Positions 42,911-51,266 are shown, counted from the first letter of the stretch. The stretch: DNA of 64,000 bases from an uncultured Lachnospiraceae bacterium (GCA_910578845.1 CAJTSL010000005.1:403-64402); one strand, 5' to 3'. Notes: generated by a model not told the origin, from the sequence alone. Numbers and translations: made by a program.

Positions 42911-43960
42911 GTGAAAAAGGAATTTGCAATTGGAAATAAAATGATAGGTGCTAGGCACCCAATTATGTGCGTGGCAGAGCTGTCCGGGAACCATCTGCAT
43001 GATTACGGGCGGGCGGTAGAGATCATCCATGCGGCGAAAGAGGCCGGCGCGGATGCTATTAAGCTACAGACCTATACGGCGGACAGTCTTTCGCTTGATT
43101 GTGATAATGAATATTTCCAGATCCATGGGGGGCTCTGGGACGGCATGACGGAATATAAGCTGTATGAGGAGGCTTCAACACCATGGGAGTGGCAGCCGAA
43201 GCTAAAAGAAATCGCACAAAGCCTGGGGATGGAGTGTTTTTCCTCTCCGTTTGATTTTGCATCCGTGGACTTTATGGAAGAATGCGATATGCCGGCGTAT
43301 AAAGTTGCGTCTTATGAAATCAACGATATTCCTCTGATTAGGAAGATCGCAGCGCTGCATAAACCTGTGATCTTTGCGACTGGTATCGCGCATCTGGAGG
43401 ATATCGAGCGGGCGCTTCGGGTATGCAAAGAGGAAGGGAACGAGGAGGTCATGCTGTTAAAATGCGTTTCCGCCTATCCGACGCCTTATGAGGAGATCAA
43501 TCTTGCCATGATTCCGACATTGGCGGCGACATATGATTGTATGGTGGGGCTGTCCGATCATTCCATGGGCAGTGCTGTCCCTGTCGGGGCCGTATCACTT
43601 GGCATGAGGATGGTAGAGAAGCATCTGACGTTGCGGCGCGCGGATGGAGGGCCGGATGGGGCATTTTCCATGGAACCTGGGGAATTCAAGGAAATGGTGG
43701 ATAACATCCGGATTGTGGAGAAAGCGTTAGGTGTGTCCGCTTATGCGCTTACGGAGAAGCAGGAAAAAGAAAGAAGCGGTTCCCGTTCCTTATTCGTTGT
43801 GAAAAAGATTGTGGCGGGAGAGAAACTGACGCCGGAGAATATTCGTTCTATCCGTCCGGGATATGGCATTCATACGATGTACTATGAAGAAGTCTTGGGC
43901 AAGGTGGCTCTAAAAGATATAGAAAAGGGTACGCCCCTTACCTGGGGGATGTTTGCCTAA
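42911..43960 (+). CDS. pseI: pseudaminic acid synthase
   Basis: A 349-aa enzyme that condenses the PseG product with phosphoenolpyruvate to give pseudaminic acid. It has the NeuB-type barrel: VAELSGNHLHDYGRAVEII (about 20-38), GADAIKLQTYTADS, SSPFDFASVDFMEE, KVASYEINDIPLI, VSAYPTPYEEINL and LSDHSMG, then a C-terminal antifreeze-like SAF domain (RSLFVVKKIVAGEKLT...SIRPGYGI). GNHLH and ADGGPDG favour PseI over NeuB. The start is GTG at 42911. Confidence 0.94.
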   Translation: MKKEFAIGNKMIGARHPIMCVAELSGNHLHDYGRAVEIIHAAKEAGADAIKLQTYTADSLSLDCDNEYFQIHGGLWDGMTEYKLYEEASTPWEWQPKLKEIAQSLGMECFSSPFDFASVDFMEECDMPAYKVASYEINDIPLIRKIAALHKPVIFATGIAHLEDIERALRVCKEEGNEEVMLLKCVSAYPTPYEEINLAMIPTLAATYDCMVGLSDHSMGSAVPVGAVSLGMRMVEKHLTLRRADGGPDGAFSMEPGEFKEMVDNIRIVEKALGVSAYALTEKQEKERSGSRSLFVVKKIVAGEKLTPENIRSIRPGYGIHTMYYEEVLGKVALKDIEKGTPLTWGMFA

Positions 43961-44027
43961 GGCAGCGCGCCTGCGGACGCTGTTATGAAGTTGCCTTAAG
44001 CATGCCTGTGCCAAAACCCCGGCATAT

Positions 44028-44993
44028 TTATAAGTTTAAAGTGATCAAATCCGTATATTTCAACATGCAGATGCCTTCTTCATAATTGTAGGTGGTGTCT
44101 GCATTTTCTTTTCCCATGATATTGTTGGCGATGAGCGCGGGAAAGTTTGCCCCACAGGCGTGGGCATGCGGGTAGCCGCCGCCAAAACGGGGATTGATTT
44201 CGGAAATATAGTATTTGCCGTCCACCCGGAATATGTCCATGTCAACAGGGCCTGACAGGGAAAGGGAAGCCAGTGTCTTCTTGATGAGAGAGAATAAAGC
44301 GTCGTCTTTTACGGAAATAGATTTTTCCGTCTCTCCGGCGCGCATCCGCAGCTTTTTCTTGACGAAAATGGAAACAGGCTCGTGGGAAAACAGATCAATA
44401 TAGATATCTGCGCCGTATTCTTCACCGTCTGCATATTGTTGGATGAGCATTTCTTCCTTACTGTATTGGCAAAGTACGGATAAGAGCTCCATATGTTCCA
44501 CTTTCTGAATGCCAATGCTGCCGCATCCGCGGACAGGCTTGATGAAGACTGGGAAGCTGATTTCTCCGGCTTCATAGAACCCTTTAAATTCTTCAAAGCC
44601 TTTTGCGCTTACCAGGGCAGGAAGGCCATGCTGCCGAAGGTGTTGATAAAAGGCATATTTATCACGGCATAACTCTATGGTATCCTGTGAAGATATGATA
44701 GGCATAACGCCAGCAGCTTGGTATTGCGCCTTATTGGAAGCGGTAAGGAAGAGTTCGTCCTCCTGCAAGGGAAGAATTGCGCTTATGTGCTCCTTCTGGC
44801 AGATTGTCAATAGGGATTCCAAATAATCCGGTGCATCCATGCGAGGGACGATATAATGGCTATCTGCTTCATAAAGTGCGGGCGCATAGATACTGCAATC
44901 CGTACCGATGACTTTACCGATGCCATTATTTTGTTCTTTGAAATACTGTATTAATTTATTTCTGGTACCGCAGCTTGCGATTAAAATATTCAT
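44028..44993 (-). CDS. ATP-grasp ligase
   Basis: A 321-aa protein of the carbamoyl-phosphate-synthase-like ATP-grasp group. It has a Rossmann-like N-terminus (MNILIASCGTRNKL), DKYAFYQHLRQHGLPA (about 103-118), FPVFIKPVRGCGSIGI with the ATP-binding Lys, LIQQYADGEEYGADIY, and ISEINPRFGGGYPHAHACG (Mg/ATP residues E and N). Such enzymes ligate a carboxylate to an amine or similar group. The start at 44993 has GGAGG at six bases. It is the last gene of the minus-strand trio. Confidence 0.88.
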   Translation of the reverse strand: MNILIASCGTRNKLIQYFKEQNNGIGKVIGTDCSIYAPALYEADSHYIVPRMDAPDYLESLLTICQKEHISAILPLQEDELFLTASNKAQYQAAGVMPIISSQDTIELCRDKYAFYQHLRQHGLPALVSAKGFEEFKGFYEAGEISFPVFIKPVRGCGSIGIQKVEHMELLSVLCQYSKEEMLIQQYADGEEYGADIYIDLFSHEPVSIFVKKKLRMRAGETEKSISVKDDALFSLIKKTLASLSLSGPVDMDIFRVDGKYYISEINPRFGGGYPHAHACGANFPALIANNIMGKENADTTYNYEEGICMLKYTDLITLNL

Positions 44994-45088
44994 ACGAACC
45001 TCCATGACTCCGCTTGGTAAAATTTCGATTTTATGCGGAGAATGCCTTTTCCACGGCCTGCCTCTTACAATACGGTGACATTCTTGCA

Positions 45089-45110
45089 GCGCAAGATGCC
45101 GAGCTTGCGC
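45089..45110 (-). other. hairpin between decarboxylase and ATP-grasp genes
   Basis: GCGCAAG (45089-45095) and CTTGCGC (45104-45110) form a perfect 7-bp stem right after the decarboxylase stop on the minus strand. There is no T-run, so partial termination or mRNA processing are options. Confidence 0.4.
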
Positions 45111-46316
45111 TTATGATAACAGGCTTCCCCTCACATAATCTTCCGGCGTCCATTTCCGGCGTACCTGGATAAGCGTCTCTTCCTGCCGGACATATACCGG
45201 AGGGAAATATTGTATGAAAAGAGGGTTTAAGCTCATCGTATAGCCGCCTACATTTTCATAGATGATCCGGTCTCCCGGTAAAAGCTCCGGCGCATTTTCA
45301 TGCAAGAACATTCTGTCACATTCCATACATGTATAACCGCTGATGACTTGTTCTTCCATGATGCGTCTCTGTTCGGGCGGCATTTCGCTTTCAGCGTAAT
45401 CTGTATGGAAAAGATGGGAGGTCTTAATCATCGTTGCATCAATATTAAAACGGCTCCCATCCGTCATGACATACCGGGAGCCTTTGATGTCCCTGACATC
45501 AAAGACGGAAGTGACAAAAGTGGTGCATTTTGAAATCAGGGAAATGCCTGGCTCTACGATCAGTTTCGTTTCCGCAGGAGAAAAGCATTTTGACAATTCT
45601 TGTGCGATTGCCGGAAAATAATCCGGATATTCCGGCCTGCCCTTCATACCGCCACAGTAGCCGCCTCCTAAATCAACATAGGATAAAGACAGGTGGAATT
45701 CTTGCTGTAGCTGGCATGCCATTTTCGCAATGGAACGGAAAATGTCCACACTGCGCGACTTGCTGCTAGAATGCAGGTGCAATCCTACAATGTTAACGTT
45801 GGGGATTTTCCGCAATTGTCCTAAAGCATCGGCAAACATACCAGTCTCATAACAAAAGCCGAAACGTCCGCTGATTTCGCCCATTGTAGTTTCGCCAGGG
45901 CACATTTTCTCTAAATCAAAATTGGCACGGATGCCGACAGCGAATGTCTGTCCGGGATACTCGGATGCCAGGCTTTTAAGCCAAGATAATTCCAGTTTGG
46001 AATCTAGATTGACATAACCGCCGGCAAGCAGGATATCCCGGAAAGAAGATTCGCTTTTATAAGGACCATTATAAATGATCTCATGGTTTTCGTACCCGAG
46101 ATACCGGGCAAGTAAGTATTCATCTTCGGAAACAACTTCCGCATAAGCGCCGTTTCTTTTCACGAACGAGACAAGCCATGGCAGGGAATTGGTCTTGAAC
46201 GAATAGCCGACCAGATAATTGTCCCAGTTTGCCTGTAATGATTCGGTCAACATATGATAGTATTTTTGTAAAATGGTTTCGTCAATTACAAAATAGGGAG
46301 TTGGAAGTGTTTCCAT
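45111..46316 (-). CDS. fold-type III PLP-dependent decarboxylase
   Basis: A 401-aa protein of the Orn/Lys/Arg/diaminopimelate decarboxylase class (group IV). It has PTPYFVIDE at the N-terminus, GYSFKTNSLPW with the PLP Lys41, VSEDEYLLAR, GGYVNLDSKLE, SGRFGFCYE, GLHLHSSSK, YVDLGGGYCGG, IVEPGISLI and GYTCMECDRMF with the Cys used by this family. It decarboxylates or epimerises a diamino acid; the substrate is not known. It starts four bases after the methyltransferase stop. Linked with an ATP-grasp enzyme, it may make an amine that is attached to a sugar. Confidence 0.88.
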   Translation of the reverse strand: METLPTPYFVIDETILQKYYHMLTESLQANWDNYLVGYSFKTNSLPWLVSFVKRNGAYAEVVSEDEYLLARYLGYENHEIIYNGPYKSESSFRDILLAGGYVNLDSKLELSWLKSLASEYPGQTFAVGIRANFDLEKMCPGETTMGEISGRFGFCYETGMFADALGQLRKIPNVNIVGLHLHSSSKSRSVDIFRSIAKMACQLQQEFHLSLSYVDLGGGYCGGMKGRPEYPDYFPAIAQELSKCFSPAETKLIVEPGISLISKCTTFVTSVFDVRDIKGSRYVMTDGSRFNIDATMIKTSHLFHTDYAESEMPPEQRRIMEEQVISGYTCMECDRMFLHENAPELLPGDRIIYENVGGYTMSLNPLFIQYFPPVYVRQEETLIQVRRKWTPEDYVRGSLLS

Positions 46317-46320
46317 GAGG

Positions 46321-47184
46321 CTACGGCTCCATTTCTATGATTCTTTTCTTTGCGACCAGAAGAAAGCGGTGGATTGTTCCCTCGATGACGCCTTTATGTT
46401 CTAATAGCTCCTGTGCGTGATAGAGATTATCCAGACAATCTTTTACAGTGAAACCCGGGAATTCCCATTCAATGACATGGGCAAACCAAACAAGCGCGCC
46501 TACATCCCAAAATTGGATTGGACGGAAAGCTTCCTCGGCCTCTAAGATAGAAAAGCCGACGGATTCCAGCGCTGTTTGGTTTATTTTTAAATATTGTTCC
46601 GGGAATGGGAGTGAAGGGATTTCATTTAACAGAAGCGCTACAAGCTCTCTGTCGTTTTCCGCTCCCACTTGCTGCGTAATAAAGATGCCGCCGGGCTTTA
46701 AGACGCGCCATACTTCATCAGGCCTGAAATTTCCGTGTCGATTTATAATAATATCAAAGCTTTGGTCGTCAAAAGGAAGGTTGTAGCTATCATCCGCTAC
46801 CCTGAAATCAACGCCTAATGGCAGAAGCTTTTCCCTACATAGGGCGACATTAGGCGGATAGTTTTCCGTTGCGGCAAGGTTGCGATACGGATGGCTTAGG
46901 GATAACAGAAACTCGCCGCCACCGGTATCGATATCAAGCAGCTTCATTTTTGGTTGTAAATAATGCCTGACAATCTGGGTATAGTTCCAGGGGAGGTCAT
47001 GTTCTTCTTTAAATTTCCCTTTTATATGTGAGAAATCCCATCCGTGGATATGCGCCGCTTCCTCTTCCTGTAACCAGGATTCTAATAATGCTTCTTTCGA
47101 CAATGCTTTAATTTCTTCGTTATTTATTGTTTCTTCGTTATTTATGATTTTTTTGCTATTTACGATTTCTTTGTTATTCATCAT
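46321..47184 (-). CDS. class I SAM-dependent methyltransferase
   Basis: A 287-aa protein. The methyltransferase fold has LLDIDTGGGEFLLSL (motif I, about 82-96), ATENYPPNVALC, RVADDSYNLPFDDQSFDIIINRHG (motif IV) and VLKPGGIFITQQVG. It is related to small-molecule or rRNA (RlmA-like) methyltransferases. The N-terminal 25 residues are a low-complexity run of NNKEIVNSKK/NNEETINNEE, made by a degenerate DNA repeat. The start at 47184 has GGAGTAGGA at four bases. It is first in the minus-strand trio. Confidence 0.87.
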   Translation of the reverse strand: MMNNKEIVNSKKIINNEETINNEEIKALSKEALLESWLQEEEAAHIHGWDFSHIKGKFKEEHDLPWNYTQIVRHYLQPKMKLLDIDTGGGEFLLSLSHPYRNLAATENYPPNVALCREKLLPLGVDFRVADDSYNLPFDDQSFDIIINRHGNFRPDEVWRVLKPGGIFITQQVGAENDRELVALLLNEIPSLPFPEQYLKINQTALESVGFSILEAEEAFRPIQFWDVGALVWFAHVIEWEFPGFTVKDCLDNLYHAQELLEHKGVIEGTIHRFLLVAKKRIIEMEP

Positions 47185-47229
47185 TTTCCTACTCCTTTTC
47201 GTATTCACTGTTTGGTGCTTCTACGAACC

Positions 47230-47309
47230 GGTGCAGTTATCTGATAACATAATGAATAAAAGTGGTAATAACCTCGATGCAATCCGTTATCAGTTTTTAA
47301 AACTGCACC
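47230..47309. promoter_or_regulatory. 80-bp inverted repeat in the divergent gap
   Basis: GGTGCAGTT (47230-47238) with CTGATAAC (47241-47248), and the matching GTTATCAG (47286-47293) with AACTGCACC (47301-47309), form two-part complementary arms around a 37-base centre. It lies in the 307-bp gap between the methyltransferase trio (minus) and the MBL operon (plus) and may be an operator for either. Confidence 0.5.
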
Positions 47310-47436
47310 GAGTATTTACCTCGCATAAATTGCATAAGCATTTCACGTCCTTTCCTGATAAATCTTTGCACTATCAGAATAGCATGGTAGAATTTTTTTT
47401 TCAACTGAGAGTTTGAGTCATATACACAGATTCTGG

Positions 47437-47465
47437 ATGACAAGTATTGTAAAATAGTGTAGAAT
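47437..47465 (+). promoter_or_regulatory. promoter of the MBL four-gene operon
   Basis: ATGACA (47437-47442), 17 bp, TAGAAT (47460-47465). A start near 47472 favours the ATG at 47492, which has GGAG at nine bases, over 47477. Confidence 0.6.
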
Positions 47466-47491
47466 AGTGTAAAAAAATGGAGATTTGGAAA

Positions 47492-48904
47492 ATGAATACC
47501 TGTCTATCTGGGTTATGGGATGTTATATTAGAGAAATATTACAGTGTGGTGCAGAATGAGTGCGATATTATAAAGGAAAACGAGTGTAAGATAGAAATCA
47601 GTAAGATAATTGCACAGTTTTATGCTAGTGATAAAGTGCATATGCCATTGCATATCGAAGTATTTCAGCATGAATTACGAAAAGAAGAGTCTAATATGCA
47701 AGAAGCTGCAAAAGTAGCTGGTACTAAAGCAGGTTTGTGTGGATTATGCGTATCGTGTAAAGGCTGTGCAGGGGAATTTTACAAAGTGTTACAAGGGAAA
47801 AAGGAAGAAAGGCCGCTGCCGCTTGAATTGAAAAATTATTTTTCAGGAAAAAGTCAGCTTTATTATTATTTGTCGTCATATAAGAGTGTAAAATCTTATC
47901 GAAGAATCAATAATACATTAATTTGCTTAAAAGGGTTTTCTTCAACGACGCCAGCGATTTACTCTGCGACATTTGAAAGCGCTTGTACTGGTGGAGGATT
48001 CTATCTTAATGTGGGTGGTTATGGCATAGCCATTGATCCAGGAATTGGCTTTGTGGATTCCATGCATAAACAGGGAATATTTATTGAGGATATTAATGCA
48101 GTAATAGTGACACATAATCATTTAGACCATAATGCGGACGTTGGTACTATTTCCGCACTATTGCATGATATTAATCGGTATTATAATAGCCAAGTGAAAT
48201 TTTATAAGAACTTTTTCCATGGGATAAAAAGCAAGGTTCATGAAATAGACTGGTGGTTAGATGAAAGCACGCAGGAAAATAATAAAGAGATAATAGAAAA
48301 GAGCAATCTTTTGTCACAGTGCAGGGAATGGACACAATTAAATGAAAAGGTATATATTTCAGCTTTGGAAACTAGACATATGCTAGAAGGAAAATCATAT
48401 GGGATTAAATACAAGGTGGAGATAGATGAGAAAGACCTTATTGTTGGATATACTTCTGATACGAGATTTTTTCCAGAAATTATGGAATTTATGAAAGAAT
48501 GCGATATTTTAATTTTTCATATAAGCGATATATATGAGAAAGATGTAAGAGGAACAAAACAAAAAAATTCACATTTGGGATATGACGGAAGCCTGCATCT
48601 GTTAAAAGGAGGAGACCAACAATTCCGTATTGCAATTGCATCCGAGTTCTGTTGTAATAACGGTGATTATAGAATGAAAGTAGTGCGAAAATTAAATGAA
48701 TATGTGAAAGAAAAGGGCATAACGCGTGTCATTCCGGGGGAGGTTGGGTTAAAAATTGATTTGCAAAGTAGTGGGATTTATTGCAGTCATTGTAAACGCG
48801 TTGTACCAGTAAATTCTGTTTCGGTAGTATCTTCAGAAGAGGAATTTGGGACAATTCAATATGTCTGTGAGAATTGCCAATATAGCTGGATAAATAACAG
48901 TTGA
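47492..48904 (+). CDS. Cys-cluster / metallo-beta-lactamase-fold / zinc-ribbon protein
   Basis: A 470-aa protein with three parts. A helical N-terminal region ends in CGLCVSCKGC, a perfect CxxCxxCxxC motif (Cys83, 86, 89, 92), fit for a 4Fe-4S cluster or zinc. The MBL domain has THNHLDH (His208, His210, Asp212, His213), His296 in ETRH, SDTR (Asp323) and NSHLG (His361), which is the complete metal set of RNase Z/phosphodiesterase-like MBL proteins. A C-terminal zinc ribbon has CSHC (431-434) and CENC (459-462). It probably cuts a phosphodiester, RNA or DNA. I do not know this combination from a named family. It leads a four-gene operon. Confidence 0.85.
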   Translation: MNTCLSGLWDVILEKYYSVVQNECDIIKENECKIEISKIIAQFYASDKVHMPLHIEVFQHELRKEESNMQEAAKVAGTKAGLCGLCVSCKGCAGEFYKVLQGKKEERPLPLELKNYFSGKSQLYYYLSSYKSVKSYRRINNTLICLKGFSSTTPAIYSATFESACTGGGFYLNVGGYGIAIDPGIGFVDSMHKQGIFIEDINAVIVTHNHLDHNADVGTISALLHDINRYYNSQVKFYKNFFHGIKSKVHEIDWWLDESTQENNKEIIEKSNLLSQCREWTQLNEKVYISALETRHMLEGKSYGIKYKVEIDEKDLIVGYTSDTRFFPEIMEFMKECDILIFHISDIYEKDVRGTKQKNSHLGYDGSLHLLKGGDQQFRIAIASEFCCNNGDYRMKVVRKLNEYVKEKGITRVIPGEVGLKIDLQSSGIYCSHCKRVVPVNSVSVVSSEEEFGTIQYVCENCQYSWINNS

Positions 48905-48945
48905 TTAATTGAGACATATAATATATACTGAAAGGGCACAGAAAG

Positions 48946-49374
48946 ATGCATGATTACGAACATATGATTATGGCGCTTGACGAATTGATTAGCCATAATG
49001 TTGCTGGGATAATTTGTATGGAAAATTATAAAAATTGCTATTTTCCTAATGGGTTTCGAAAAGTTTTTGATTCTTTTTGTAAAATCAGGAATGAATATGA
49101 GGCCAATCAGGAAAAATATGAAATGAAAGAAACTGAGGCAATAGAAAAAATTAGATTTCAGGCTCAATGCAGGGAAAAGAAAGAAGAATTACTAAAATCG
49201 TTTATAGAGGAATTAAAAGGAATAAATTCTGAAATTAACTATATAGAAGAAATAGAGAAGTACTATAAGACCCTAGAACAGGAAGATGTCCAAACCCTTG
49301 AGATGCATTTATCAATCTATCCGTATTTAATTTCTCGGGTGAGGGAAAAAGAAGAGATGGTGAATGGGATATGA
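48946..49374 (+). CDS. small helical protein of unknown function
   Basis: A 142-aa protein. The N-terminus MHDYEHMIMALDELISHNVAG is followed by a charged, coiled-coil-like middle (KYEMKETEAIEKIRFQAQCR, about 52-72) and ends in helices. I recognise no family or catalytic motif. It begins 41 bp after the MBL gene and overlaps the next start by four bases (ATGA), so it is part of the same operon. Confidence 0.75.
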   Translation: MHDYEHMIMALDELISHNVAGIICMENYKNCYFPNGFRKVFDSFCKIRNEYEANQEKYEMKETEAIEKIRFQAQCREKKEELLKSFIEELKGINSEINYIEEIEKYYKTLEQEDVQTLEMHLSIYPYLISRVREKEEMVNGI

Positions 49375-49553
49375 TTAAAGATTTTGAGAAAAGATATGAA
49401 AAATTACTTGCAGAAGCTGAGAAAGGACCTTTAGTAATGCTTCCGGCAGTGGAGAGCAGAGGCGGATATTTGTGCAAAGCGCAGCCAGTGATTATATCTA
49501 AGGATGAAATAGCGTGTGTGGAAAATGCATTCATAGAACAGTATTGTTTATAA
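49371..49553 (+). CDS. small protein of unknown function, 60 aa
   Basis: A 60-aa protein: an N-terminal helix MIKDFEKRYEKLLAEAEK, then a segment with two single Cys (GGYLCKAQP, IACVENA) and a third near the end (EQYCL). Translationally coupled to the gene before it. The role is unknown; the small size and coupling suggest a partner subunit. Confidence 0.65.
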   Translation: MIKDFEKRYEKLLAEAEKGPLVMLPAVESRGGYLCKAQPVIISKDEIACVENAFIEQYCL

Positions 49554-49572
49554 TAGAAAAGGGATACATATA

Positions 49573-50136
49573 ATGGGTGCTTATTTTAAAATGCAAATGA
49601 CTGATAAGGAAAGTCTTTGTCAGAATATTTACACGGATGAAATTATTGGAAGCGCAGATTATCTGAGAGAATATGAAAAATATGCTAAAGTTGGGAAGAA
49701 AGGAATTCCTGTAACTTGTTATACTAATTTCAGGGATTCACTCTTTCATTTTCGGAAGATGGCAAACTGTAGCGAAGAACATGAGATTATGCAGCAGGCT
49801 TTTGCAGTTAAGGAACATGCCCATAGAGCTAGGACTGATGCGATGACAAGTGTGCTATTTTATTTTTCCCGCGTAGCGAATAGCCTAATGAATGAAGAAA
49901 GCATTGATGCAGATACAAAGATGCAGTTACGGATTTTGCTTCATAAAATGAAGAATATCATTATGATTAGCAGAATGGATGGCATGATGATGCCGGACGT
50001 TTCTAACCCTAAGATTGCGAGGGAGGATATAACAGCAGTTCTTGAGGAATTTTTTGACTTGGTTCAGGAGAAATGTTTTATACAATTTGTTGAGATTAAT
50101 GATAGATTAGGTGAAGAAAAAAGTAATTGCTTATAG
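49573..50136 (+). CDS. helical protein of unknown function, 187 aa
   Basis: A 187-aa all-alpha-looking soluble protein with FRDSLFHFRKMANCSEEHEI (about 57-76), KEHAHRARTDAMTSVLFYFSR, and LRILLHKMKNIIMISRMDG. Several His and Arg residues lie in the centre, but no known motif is clear. It starts 19 bp after the 60-aa gene with AAAGGG upstream and is the last gene before the terminator at 50170. I do not recognise it. Confidence 0.72.
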   Translation: MGAYFKMQMTDKESLCQNIYTDEIIGSADYLREYEKYAKVGKKGIPVTCYTNFRDSLFHFRKMANCSEEHEIMQQAFAVKEHAHRARTDAMTSVLFYFSRVANSLMNEESIDADTKMQLRILLHKMKNIIMISRMDGMMMPDVSNPKIAREDITAVLEEFFDLVQEKCFIQFVEINDRLGEEKSNCL

Positions 50137-50169
50137 ATTTGATAGAATAAATATACATATTTAAAGTTG

Positions 50170-50206
50170 AAGGTTTCCGATGTTTTTATCAAAGGAAACC
50201 TTTTCA
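50170..50206 (+). terminator. terminator of the MBL operon
   Basis: AAGGTTTCC (50170-50178) and GGAAACCTT (50194-50202) form a perfect 9-bp stem with TTTT after, 34 bp beyond the stop of the last gene. Confidence 0.7.
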
Positions 50207-50292
50207 TGATATTTACGGATTTATTTAACTGACAAGAACTTCGGATCAAGGAATGCCATTATCTAAAATCGGCAGTAGGAAGGTGCAGATAT

Positions 50293-50685
50293 ATGGAGGT
50301 TTTGAGGCTCTATATTCATATTTTAGAAACCAATGAAGCCGTATGCGGGGATGCCACGGTGCGGATGGTATTGTTTGATGGATATTGTGAGGGAGCGTTC
50401 TTCAACGGGACCATCCTCAAAGGCGGAGTGGATACGCAGATCATAGGCCCGGGGCAAAGGATAAGCTTATCAGCCAGATACATGTTAGAGGGGCGTGATT
50501 GCAGAAATGAGCCATGCCGTTTATTTGTTGAAAACAATGCCGAGTCAGAGAATGGGAGGATAATAAATACGGAACCTACCATTTTCACTGACAGTAAAGA
50601 CTTAAAGTGGCTAGAACGGGAAAAGCTTTCCGGCAGGATTATGGAAGAAGAGGGAAAGCTTGTTATTATCATTGAGAAAGGTTAA
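50293..50685 (+). CDS. DUF3237 family protein
   Basis: A 130-aa protein of the DUF3237 (PF11578) beta-barrel family: VRMVLFDGYCEGAFFNGTIL (about 23-42), GGVDTQIIGPGQRISLSARYMLEG and RLFVENNAE, then a short LKWLEREKLSGRI segment. Many members are annotated as UPF0311; the role is not established. AGGAAGG-type site before the ATG. It lies alone between the MBL operon and a hairpin repeat, and its place among sugar genes may be chance. Confidence 0.88.
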   Translation: MEVLRLYIHILETNEAVCGDATVRMVLFDGYCEGAFFNGTILKGGVDTQIIGPGQRISLSARYMLEGRDCRNEPCRLFVENNAESENGRIINTEPTIFTDSKDLKWLEREKLSGRIMEEEGKLVIIIEKG

Positions 50686-50747
50686 AGTTCTTTTCATTCT
50701 TTAAATTTGCGATGCCCCGTTGCGTAAATGTTCCGGGATGGAGGTTA

Positions 50748-50823
50748 GGTTGAAAAAGCAAAGATGTTTCAACCGCGAATTTGTGCCGACGCTGATAGCG
50801 TCTTGTCCCCAAAGTTTGCAAGC
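50748..50823 (+). repeat. composite hairpin repeat (families 1 and 3, second copy)
   Basis: GGTTGAAA (50748-50755) pairs with TTTCAACC (50767-50774); the second module (50775-50823) has GACGC-TGATA-GCGTC and closing arms GCGAA..TTTGC. It matches the 32877-32953 element, including a stretch of over 30 identical bases. It ends at the ribosome site of the next gene. Confidence 0.82.
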
Positions 50824-50835
50824 TAAGAGAAAGGT

Positions 50836-51180
50836 ATGGCTATTAGATTGAAAAAAGTCTTTTATGTAATAATAGGCGCGTGGAGCGCCATTATGTGTTT
50901 TGTCAGCCCTATATGGCTGACAATGATATTTAGTGAGGTCACAGGCCTGATTTATCAATATGACGGTATGGCAAATGATGGGGTGGCATGGATTGTAGGC
51001 CTGATTTCACTGTTTATATGGTTGCTGATTGCTTTGCTTCCGATAGGGTTCTTTGTCAGAAGAATGCGGGAAATAGGAAGAAAGCATCTGATGGCTACGC
51101 TCGTCATAATAGTGTTCCTTATATTATTATGCCTTGCTCTGTGCGGATTTGATATGATTGCGTTTCTATATTGTCCATGA
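50836..51180 (+). CDS. small membrane protein
   Basis: A 114-aa protein with three membrane segments (about 9-32, 47-72 and 86-110). The second loop carries VRRMREIGRKH, a positive-inside pattern. AGAGAAAGG precedes the ATG. It has no recognisable family. It lies between the hairpin repeat and the GT52-like gene and might be in the same transcript as that gene. Confidence 0.7.
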   Translation: MAIRLKKVFYVIIGAWSAIMCFVSPIWLTMIFSEVTGLIYQYDGMANDGVAWIVGLISLFIWLLIALLPIGFFVRRMREIGRKHLMATLVIIVFLILLCLALCGFDMIAFLYCP

Positions 51181-51266
51181 TGGAATGAAGTGGTAAGATG
51201 TCTATAGGCTGACAGGATGGAAAAGGCTTGTCAAACGGATTTTCTAAAAAAGGAATGATGCGCGTT

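Noticed and set aside
42911..43960. Sialic acid (NeuB) rather than pseudaminic acid synthase
   Set aside because: pseB, pseC, pseG and pseF are in the window and no NeuC-type epimerase is seen; the motifs also fit PseI better.
47144..47416. 90-aa hydrophobic reading frame on the plus strand
   Set aside because: Its hydrophobic part is the reverse of the low-complexity start of the methyltransferase gene, and it crosses the inverted repeat.
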